In this document: positions 1-5,175 of the stretch, one piece after another
Numbering within the stretch: position 1 is the stretch's first letter
Layout: the number at the start of each line of letters is the position of its first letter
Assembly (NCBI GenBank): GCA_002697005.1
Contig: NZUD01000026.1
Location: 1-9,888 of the forward strand
DNA from: Chloroflexota bacterium
GTDB taxonomy: Bacteria; Chloroflexota; Dehalococcoidia; UBA3495
DNA length: 9,888 bases
Reading direction: 5' to 3'
Program-made: the position numbers and the translations under genes
The notes under the pieces: generated by a model
Seen by the model: the letters and a program-made list of their open reading frames with translations, nothing else
The model's database searches: none
What the model was told of the DNA's origin: nothing

Positions 1-402
1 ACCAGCGAGATTGCGGCTGATGCTCTGAAGCAAGCTCTGGAAGAAGACAAATTGTCGGCGAACCGACTAGGGGCATACCAGAAAGAGTGGAAGGCCTTGC
101 TGTCCAACGAATTGGAGGTGGGCTACTCTGCGCGTCGAGTGTTTGAGTACCTAGGCGATAACCACATCACTTCCCTCATCAATCAGGCTAGCGTAAATGG
201 TTTCGTTGCCGAATTGGCTTATTCGCCAGATGTCTCGTTCGACTGGCATAGCTCGATGATTGGCAAGATCATGGGTCATCCGACGTTGGGAATTGTATTA
301 AGGCTAGCGAATCCGTTGCTGGCTAGGATGGCGAAATCACCGGCACCAGACGAGGTCTTTGCGCCGGAGGTGTCCATGGCCGAGTTTGGCACCCTGGTAT
401 AA
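1..402 (+). CDS. FAD-dependent oxidoreductase, geranylgeranyl reductase family (C-terminal part)
   Basis: The reading frame is open from the first base and stops with TAA at 400-402, so this is the last 133 residues of a gene that begins upstream. An internal TTG at 52 lies inside the domain and is not a start. The fragment matches the tail of geranylgeranyl-reductase-type flavoproteins: an Ile-Ala-Ala-Asp-Ala-Leu helix that follows the FAD-binding glycine in that family, then a Leu-x-x-Tyr-x-x-x-Trp segment and a mostly helical C-terminus. Family members reduce isoprenoid double bonds in lipids, quinone tails or chlorophyll side chains using reduced flavin. The nucleotide-binding motifs and the substrate-defining part lie outside the window, so the substrate cannot be assigned. 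The nfeD gene follows on the same strand after 58 bases and could be co-transcribed. Another flavoprotein monooxygenase-like family remains possible. Confidence 0.62.
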   Translation, partial: TSEIAADALKQALEEDKLSANRLGAYQKEWKALLSNELEVGYSARRVFEYLGDNHITSLINQASVNGFVAELAYSPDVSFDWHSSMIGKIMGHPTLGIVLRLANPLLARMAKSPAPDEVFAPEVSMAEFGTLV

Positions 403-450
403 ACCAAACTTTGGCCGGGCTTTACCGGTATAAAAGGTTTCAAAGAAGAC

Positions 451-455
451 GGTGG
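451..455 (+). promoter_or_regulatory. Ribosome binding site deciding the nfeD start
   Basis: GGTGG lies five bases before ATG 461. An in-frame GTG at 452 overlaps this site and would add three residues with a poorer upstream sequence, so ATG 461 is preferred. Confidence 0.45.
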
Positions 456-460
456 ATCTT

Positions 461-1831
461 ATGACCCAGCGCCTCTGTATTATCCGGGCCATTTTCGCTT
501 TTCTATTCTTGGCCATGTTCGTTACCGGCATGCTCGGCCCGGTGTTGGCGCACGCCAAAGAGCCCAAGGCACCCCATGTATTGGTAATGACCGTTGATGG
601 CATTATCAACCCTGTCAAAACGAAATTCATTTCCAGAGCCATTGACCAAGCCCAACGAGATAGTGCGGCCGTGTTGATTATCCGGTTGGATACTCCTGGA
701 GGCCTCCTCGGCGCCACGCGTGGAATCGTTACGCTTCTACTCGAGTCGCAGGTGCCTGTGGCGGTGTTCGTGTCTCCCAGAGGAGCTAGGGCCGGCTCAG
801 CAGGGGCCTTCATAACGGTAGCGGCTAACTTCGCCGTGATGGCTCCCGGGAGCAACATCGGTGCAGCTTCCCCTATCTCATCCACAGGTGAAGACATTGA
901 TGACACACTAGCCAGCAAGGTGGAGAATGACGCGGCAGCTTTGATCCGCAGTATCGCCCAAACTCGTGGCCGCAATCAGGACGGACTTGAACAGACTGTC
1001 CGCACCGCTGCGTCCTACTCCGCCCAAGAAGCGTTGGCTGAAAACGTGGTGGACTTTATTGCTGATGACCTGAACGACCTAATTACCATGCTTGACGGTC
1101 TGACTGCGGAAACGTCATCTGGATCAGTTGTATTGGAGACCGAGGGCCTCGGGGTCCGTTCATTCGAAAAGAACATCCTGGAACACTTCCTAGAGTTCAT
1201 ATCTGACCCCAACGTGTCGTTCCTCTTGCTGGCAGTTGGGGGGCTTGGAATCGTGGTGGAGATGTTCAACCCAGGTTTGGTCGCTCCGGCAGTAGTCGGC
1301 GTGATATGCCTGCTTCTGGCTTTCTTGGCCTTGGGTAACCTACCAATCAACTGGGCGGGTGTGGTGTTTGTAATTCTGGCATCAGTGCTAATCGTGCTGG
1401 AAGTGGTAGTTGCCGGGTTTGGCATTCTGGGCGTTGGAGCCATCGTCAGCCTGATTGTGGGAGGCCTGTTGTTATTCACCCAGTTCGGCGACACGTCACC
1501 GACCATGCCACCCATCGCGGTTAGTAAATGGATGGTATACGGCGCAGGCGGAGCCACGGCGTTAGCATTGGTGTACGTGGTCCGCCAGGCGCACTTGTCT
1601 CGAATGCAAGGCCCAGAAGACAAATCATTCATCCTTATTGGTTCACTGGGCACTGTGACAGGCGAACTAAATCCCAAGGGCATAGTTCTGGTGGGAAACG
1701 AAACCTGGACAGCGGTAAGTGGAGATGATAGTGTGATCGCTGTAGGAGAAACCGTTGAAGTTCGGAGCATTGACGGCCTCGTATTGACTGTGTTTCGACG
1801 TAATAATCAAGATATAGTAGACAACTCGTAG
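461..1831 (+). CDS. nfeD: NfeD family membrane-bound serine protease (ClpP class)
   Basis: Full-length long-form NfeD protein of 456 residues, a normal size for the family. Residues 5-32 form a hydrophobic signal sequence ending in Ala-His-Ala. Residues about 38-215 are the ClpP/S49-like protease domain, with the Asp-Thr-Pro-Gly-Gly motif near 77-81. The nucleophile Ser113 sits in Gly-Ser-Ala-Gly-Ala-Phe, and the general base Lys153 comes 40 residues later, which matches the Ser-Lys dyad spacing known from Pyrococcus PH1510. Residues about 250-375 hold four or five membrane helices. Residues about 390-447 are the NfeD OB-fold. Known family members cleave the hydrophobic C-terminus of a partner stomatin, and an SPFH gene follows here after 53 bases on the same strand, so the pair is probably one operon. 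The protease domain should face outward, given the signal sequence. The catalytic residues appear intact. Confidence 0.93.
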   Translation: MTQRLCIIRAIFAFLFLAMFVTGMLGPVLAHAKEPKAPHVLVMTVDGIINPVKTKFISRAIDQAQRDSAAVLIIRLDTPGGLLGATRGIVTLLLESQVPVAVFVSPRGARAGSAGAFITVAANFAVMAPGSNIGAASPISSTGEDIDDTLASKVENDAAALIRSIAQTRGRNQDGLEQTVRTAASYSAQEALAENVVDFIADDLNDLITMLDGLTAETSSGSVVLETEGLGVRSFEKNILEHFLEFISDPNVSFLLLAVGGLGIVVEMFNPGLVAPAVVGVICLLLAFLALGNLPINWAGVVFVILASVLIVLEVVVAGFGILGVGAIVSLIVGGLLLFTQFGDTSPTMPPIAVSKWMVYGAGGATALALVYVVRQAHLSRMQGPEDKSFILIGSLGTVTGELNPKGIVLVGNETWTAVSGDDSVIAVGETVEVRSIDGLVLTVFRRNNQDIVDNS

Positions 1832-1884
1832 TGCATGTACGCGAATCTCAATAATATTAGGCGTTCGGAAAAGAGGAGGAGCGC

Positions 1885-2748
1885 ATGGCTTTCGGTCTGA
1901 TACTCGTCCAGCAGTACCAAAGATTGGTCGTTCAGAAGTTCGGTACATTCATCGGAACAAAACCGTCTGGTTTGCGCTTCTTGTTGCCTTTTGTCTACCA
2001 CGGGACCAAGGTTGACCTCCGAGAGAGAGTCACCAGGGTGCCTACTCAAAAGTACATCACCGCCGACAACGTGGTGGTGGATATGGATTTTGTCATCTAC
2101 TATCGGGTGATGGAGGAATGCGCCGAGCGCGCCGTGCTGGAAGTCCAGAACTTTGAATTGGCGGTGGTGAACCTGGCGTTTGCGACTCTAAGGGCAGTGA
2201 TTGGCGCTACCACGTTGTCTGACGCCCTGGCGGAAAGAGAGCGCATCAGGGATGCTCTACAAGTACGGATGGACGAAGTCACCGAACGGTGGGGGGTTAA
2301 GATTTCACAGGTGGAAATTAACGAAATAGACCCACCTCCTGGAGTAAAAGCTGCCATGGAAAGAGAGAAATCAGCGGCTGCCATCAAAACTGCTGAGATA
2401 ACCGAATCCGAGGGAGCAAGGCAGTCCCAGATCAACATAGCCGAAGGAGAGAAGCAGGCGGCGATCCTATCGGCCGAAGGGATGCGCCAATCAGAGATTC
2501 TGCGGGCGGAAGGCGAACAACAGGCTGCAGTCCTCAGAGCTTCTGGTTTCAGTGAGGCGTTGGAGCGGATCAATAGCGTGGCCAGTGGAGCAGACGGCCG
2601 AACCATGAGCCTTCAATATTTCGAGACGCTAAAATCCTTGGGCGACAGCCCTTCTACCAAATGGATTTTCCCTATGGAATTCACTTCCATGTTGGGGAAC
2701 TTCCTAGGGATGGGAGGCCAGAGCAACGGAGGCACCGACTCTAAGTAG
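1885..2748 (+). CDS. SPFH/stomatin-like (slipin) protein, NfeD partner
   Basis: 287-residue SPFH-domain protein. The start ATG has a strong GAGGAGGA ribosome site at 1873-1880. Residues about 5-155 are the SPFH/band-7 domain, including the Pro-Ser-Gly-Leu-Arg-Phe-Leu-Leu-Pro-Phe stretch and the Asn-Glu-Ile-Asp-Pro-Pro segment where stomatins typically end the domain. Residues 174-217 are four consecutive 11-residue repeats of the form x-A-E-G-x-x-Q-x-x-I-L, the coiled coil by which stomatins oligomerise. A hydrophobic C-terminal patch (260-278) resembles the region that NfeD proteases cut in archaeal stomatin. Unusually, the protein starts directly at the SPFH domain with no long N-terminal membrane helix. 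An in-frame stop (TAG, 1858-1860) excludes a hidden N-terminal extension. Its likely role is a membrane-microdomain scaffold working with NfeD; the actual client is unknown. Confidence 0.9.
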   Translation: MAFGLILVQQYQRLVVQKFGTFIGTKPSGLRFLLPFVYHGTKVDLRERVTRVPTQKYITADNVVVDMDFVIYYRVMEECAERAVLEVQNFELAVVNLAFATLRAVIGATTLSDALAERERIRDALQVRMDEVTERWGVKISQVEINEIDPPPGVKAAMEREKSAAAIKTAEITESEGARQSQINIAEGEKQAAILSAEGMRQSEILRAEGEQQAAVLRASGFSEALERINSVASGADGRTMSLQYFETLKSLGDSPSTKWIFPMEFTSMLGNFLGMGGQSNGGTDSK

Positions 2749-2770
2749 AGCTGATCTCTTGACCCGGACA

Positions 2771-2808
2771 AAAATCCCGTCCGTCCAAAACTGGAATGAC
2801 GGGATTTT
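2771..2808 (+). terminator. Rho-independent terminator after the SPFH gene, probably bidirectional
   Basis: A perfect 11-bp inverted repeat (AAAATCCCGTC at 2771-2781, GACGGGATTTT at 2798-2808) with a 16-base loop lies 23 bases after the SPFH stop. T-runs end the stem on either strand, so it can also stop transcription arriving from the convergent DUF429 gene. Confidence 0.85.
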
Positions 2809-2848
2809 CTTACCTGGAACTGTGGTTTTTGTTGAAAGGTCTCTAAAG

Positions 2849-2869
2849 CCGAGGGCCAACTGGCCACGG
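2849..2869. repeat. Short GC-rich hairpin in the convergent intergenic gap
   Basis: GGCCA (2854-2858) and TGGCC (2861-2865) form a 5-bp stem around a 2-base centre. The stem is extended by CCG (2849-2851) pairing with CGG (2867-2869) across small bulges. No T-run follows on either strand. Function unknown. Confidence 0.4.
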
Positions 2870-2892
2870 TGCGAAGATACAATTGTAACCCC

Positions 2893-2936
2893 AGGCCAAA
2901 TAGGAAAGCCGTAGGCTGGAATCGTCTATTTGGCCT
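2893..2936. repeat. Perfect 11-bp inverted repeat with a nested hairpin
   Basis: AGGCCAAATAG (2893-2903) and CTATTTGGCCT (2926-2936) are exact reverse complements. The 22-base interior contains a further AGCC-GTA-GGCT mini-hairpin (2907-2917). It lies 24 bases beyond the DUF429 stop and may be that gene's 3' RNA structure, but no U-tract follows on either strand, so it is not a classical terminator. Confidence 0.6.
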
Positions 2937-2959
2937 TGTATTGGGCCCGGTGACCGAGA

Positions 2960-3598
2960 TCAGTTCGGGAGTTTGGGCAGGACTAATATGCCTTCTTCTG
3001 GATCTCCCAGGAGGTCCGTGTTCGACTGGGCATGTAACTGGCCAGTGTAGGCGTTAATGATTGAGTCGCAGCTATTCCGGTCTAGGTCATCGGCGTGTTC
3101 TTCCATACCCGAGACCAGTGGGGTGAGATGGCCAATCATGTAGCTGATACTGGCGGCGCTGTTCTTTGGTGGCACCTTATCGCCGAATAGCAGCATCTTC
3201 GTGGCGTGCGGATAAACCTCGATTACGTTGTGACCGGCTTCTCTGAGGGTTTTGCTCAGTCGGATTCCACGGTAGATGAGCTCCCTGATAATCGATCCCT
3301 TGTTGGTGTAGAAACAACTGATTCCCATCTTAGCCAATTCCAATTCGAGCAAACGGCCTTTTCGATTGGGTTCTGAGAAGTGGCATTCACAAGCCTGATC
3401 CAGACAACAGAAACCGGACGGCAGATTGAGCGGCGCTCCGATGGCCACCAAGTCCGGACGTATGTTGTCTACTACGTCGATCAGTTCGGTATCTTCGAAG
3501 AAACTGCCGAGTTCTACCAGACGGGATTGGGTATCTAATACTGCTATGGAAGAGGGTTTTTTTCGGGAGGCCCTTAAATCAACACCTAGAACTGCCAT
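2960..3598 (-). CDS. DUF429 family protein (predicted RNase H-like fold)
   Basis: 212-residue protein of the DUF429 family, whose function is not established. The start is ATG 3598, giving Met-Ala-Val-Leu-Gly-Val-Asp-Leu, the usual N-terminal strand of the family. A TGGAG ribosome site lies seven bases upstream; the frame is open further upstream, but that part does not resemble the family. Visible hallmarks are Asp7, a Cys-rich block (Cys64, 65, 70, 72), the Tyr-Thr-Asn-Lys-Gly-Ser-Ile-Ile segment (97-104), Val-Ile-Glu-Val-Tyr-Pro (125-130), Cys-Asp near 177-178, and Gly-Asp-Pro-Glu-Glu-Gly near the C-terminus. The normally conserved Asp in the Ile-Asp-Ala-Pro-Leu motif is Gly54 here, which may weaken or abolish any metal-dependent activity. 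The gene lies 150 bases downstream of meaB on the same strand, but a probable terminator separates them. Family assignment is firm; the biochemical role is not known. Confidence 0.82.
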   Translation of the reverse strand: MAVLGVDLRASRKKPSSIAVLDTQSRLVELGSFFEDTELIDVVDNIRPDLVAIGAPLNLPSGFCCLDQACECHFSEPNRKGRLLELELAKMGISCFYTNKGSIIRELIYRGIRLSKTLREAGHNVIEVYPHATKMLLFGDKVPPKNSAASISYMIGHLTPLVSGMEEHADDLDRNSCDSIINAYTGQLHAQSNTDLLGDPEEGILVLPKLPN

Positions 3599-3605
3599 TA
3601 CGAAT

Positions 3606-3610
3606 CTCCA
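3606..3610 (-). promoter_or_regulatory. Ribosome binding site deciding the DUF429 start
   Basis: TGGAG on the minus strand, seven bases before ATG 3598. It supports this start over upstream in-frame codons. Confidence 0.55.
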
Positions 3611-3721
3611 CGTTCGTGAATCGGATATATTGGCCTTCTCGGTCTCTTCCGGAAGGGCGCCTTTGCCCTTGGAAGGTCGAGTGGAGTTATCTGACCGCAC
3701 CGCGATTATGTTGTTATAACG

Positions 3722-3739
3722 AAAAATCCGCCTATGCGG
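3722..3739 (-). terminator. Short terminator after meaB
   Basis: On the minus strand CCGC-ATAG-GCGG is followed by A and five T residues, beginning about ten bases after the meaB stop. The stem is only 4 bp but is all G-C and carries a T-run. It may be leaky, allowing some read-through into the DUF429 gene. Confidence 0.45.
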
Positions 3740-3748
3740 GTGGTGCGT

Positions 3749-4702
3749 TTAGCCAGTCTGGCGAAAAAGAGACGAATCTAGATAGTTCAACGCTGCGGAG
3801 TATGGATCGGTCTCTTTCGCCGCTACCTGCTCCAAGGTAGCATTTAGGCCCGTGTCGTTTTTGACTCTTTCGCGAAGACGTTGCACCAACCCCTCCTCTA
3901 CTGCTTCTAAGAACTCCCGTTTGCGCTGTCTTCCCCGGCGGGCTTCAAGTTCGCCGCTAATGGTCTGAAACTGTCGGTGGCCCTGTATCTTCCCCCATAG
4001 ATCGTCTATTCCCTGCCCGGTATGTGCCGTTGTTAGCACCACCGGCGGGCTCCACCTGGGACTGGTTGTGGACATTTGGAGCATTCCGGTGATGGCCGTT
4101 GCCATTCGTTCTGCTCCTTCTCGGTCCGCCTTGTTGACCAAGAAAACGTCGGCAATCTCCATAACTCCCGCTTTCAACGTCTGAATTGAGTCCCCAGACT
4201 CCGGGTTCAAAGCCACCAAGACAGTGTCTGCCACACTGACGATTCCTAATTCGGTCTGTCCGACACCGACAGTTTCTACCAATATCAGATCGGTTCCGGC
4301 GGCATCAAGCGCCCGGACCATGCTTTTGACTATCCGCGGCAATCCTCCTGATTGGCCACGGGTGGCCACGCTGCGGATGAAAACCCCTGAGTCCAGATAA
4401 TGACGCTGCATCCGAATGCGGTCGCCGAGGATGGCTCCGCCGCTATAGGGACTGGTTGGATCGACAGCGATTATGCCTACTGTTGAGCCGGATGTTCGAG
4501 CCAATTGGGTCAGTTGGTCAACAATGGTGCTTTTTCCAGCGCCGGGAGGGCCGGTGATTCCCACGGTGTATGCCCGTCCGGTTTGACCATCAATCGCCTT
4601 CATTGCCATGGCGGCATCGGGGTCTCCCCGTTCCAGTAAGGTGATCAACCTTGATAGAGCCCTTTGTTCTCCAGCCAATAATCTTTCAGCAATGTCGGAC
4701 AT
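3749..4702 (-). CDS. meaB: MeaB/ArgK family GTPase, chaperone of a B12-dependent acyl-CoA mutase
   Basis: 317 residues, the normal length for MeaB/ArgK/YgfD P-loop GTPases of the G3E group. These proteins load and protect adenosylcobalamin-dependent mutases, usually methylmalonyl-CoA mutase, in the cytoplasm. Visible motifs: Walker A Gly-Pro-Pro-Gly-Ala-Gly-Lys-Ser-Thr (51-59); the switch segment starting Asp-Pro-Thr-Ser-Pro (81-85) and continuing to Gly-Asp-Arg-Ile-Arg-Met (93-98); Glu-Thr-Val-Gly-Val-Gly-Gln (143-149); and the guanine-specificity motif Asn-Lys-Ala-Asp (190-193). All look intact. The start is ATG 4702, with GGAG about ten bases upstream, which is a longish spacing. No mutase gene is in the window: the upstream neighbour is the end of cysS, 473 bases away. 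The mutase partner must therefore lie elsewhere, or be a different B12 enzyme such as isobutyryl-CoA mutase. A promoter with an overlapping inverted repeat lies just upstream. Confidence 0.93.
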   Translation of the reverse strand: MSDIAERLLAGEQRALSRLITLLERGDPDAAMAMKAIDGQTGRAYTVGITGPPGAGKSTIVDQLTQLARTSGSTVGIIAVDPTSPYSGGAILGDRIRMQRHYLDSGVFIRSVATRGQSGGLPRIVKSMVRALDAAGTDLILVETVGVGQTELGIVSVADTVLVALNPESGDSIQTLKAGVMEIADVFLVNKADREGAERMATAITGMLQMSTTSPRWSPPVVLTTAHTGQGIDDLWGKIQGHRQFQTISGELEARRGRQRKREFLEAVEEGLVQRLRERVKNDTGLNATLEQVAAKETDPYSAALNYLDSSLFRQTG

Positions 4703-4743
4703 CGGCTAGGCGCTCCGTTGGGTGGTCCCAGAGGTCAGGAAAA

Positions 4744-4776
4744 CCAGTGCTGAACCACTTCGGAATCTAGCACTGG
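4744..4776. repeat. Inverted repeat overlapping the meaB promoter (candidate operator)
   Basis: CCAGTGCT (4744-4751) and AGCACTGG (4769-4776) are perfect 8-bp complements separated by 17 bases, with arm centres 25 bp apart. One arm overlaps the predicted -10 box and spacer; the other falls just past the likely transcription start. In RNA the hairpin would be followed by TTTT on the minus strand, but the predicted start site would exclude the first arm from the transcript, so an operator is the better reading. Confidence 0.45.
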
Positions 4777-4792
4777 CTAGGCACAGCGTCAA
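4764..4792 (-). promoter_or_regulatory. Predicted sigma-70-type promoter for meaB
   Basis: On the minus strand, -35 TTGACG (4792-4787; 5 of 6 consensus bases), a 17-base spacer, and -10 TAGATT (4769-4764; 4 of 6) preceded by TG in the extended -10 position. Transcription would start near 4757, giving a leader of about 55 bases before the meaB ATG. Confidence 0.55.
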
Positions 4793-4882
4793 CAGCGAGT
4801 TTAGGATATTGGATAGAGATGAATATCGCATGTGGGTTATGTTAATAAACTCCCATGATTCGTCGCTTATTTGTCATAGAGC

Positions 4883-4904
4883 AGACATGAAATCAATCAT
4901 GTCT
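4883..4904. repeat. 22-bp palindrome in the AT-rich intergenic region
   Basis: AGACATGA (4883-4890) and TCATGTCT (4897-4904) are exact complements around a 6-base centre. The symmetry and size fit a site for a dimeric DNA-binding regulator, about 90 bases upstream of the predicted meaB -35 box. No regulator gene is in the window. Confidence 0.45.
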
Positions 4905-5175
4905 TACGATTACAAACTATGGCTTGCGATGTAGAAAACAACATCAATCAAAAAACGTTAGTGAGATTAACGGCTATTACGCTACAACGTGGCGCATTTG
5001 TTAAGGGTGAATCGACTTAGAAATACACACCGTTCGCCGGAGGTGGGGTCAAATGGAACCTAGAGACAGCGGGAGGCCGGTCCGGTGACTGCAAAATACA
5101 GCTGGCCAGATACTCGCGCGAAAGGCCTTAGACCACCGGCTGGCAGAGGAATGCTTCTGGTCTTGTTTCTCTAGT

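Larger units (their letters stand above)
4703..5175. other. 473-base intergenic region between cysS and meaB
   Basis: No convincing gene; the 70-residue open frame at 4722-4934 on the plus strand lacks a ribosome site and any recognisable motif. The part nearest meaB holds a predicted promoter and an inverted repeat. The middle (about 4800-5020) is clearly richer in A and T than the flanks and contains a 22-bp palindrome. The last part (about 5040-5160) is GC-rich and has several short complementary segments, but I could not match it to a tRNA, SRP RNA, tmRNA or a known riboswitch. No clear terminator for cysS is visible. Confidence 0.6.

Noticed and set aside
403..460. TATAAA at 429-434 as an nfeD promoter
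   Set aside because: No acceptable -35 element lies at the right distance, and the gap to the upstream gene is short enough for co-transcription.
1015..1770. Long minus-strand frame of 251 codons opposite nfeD
   Set aside because: Low-complexity Ser/Thr/Pro-rich product with no motifs; it mirrors the codon pattern of the NfeD gene, whose catalytic and membrane features are unmistakable.
4722..4934. Plus-strand 70-codon frame upstream of meaB
   Set aside because: No ribosome site, no protein-like pattern, and it overlaps the predicted promoter and inverted repeat.
5040..5130. Possible cobalamin riboswitch near the B12-related meaB gene
   Set aside because: I could not find the conserved B12 box on either strand, and the segment is more than 300 bases from the meaB start, upstream of its predicted promoter.
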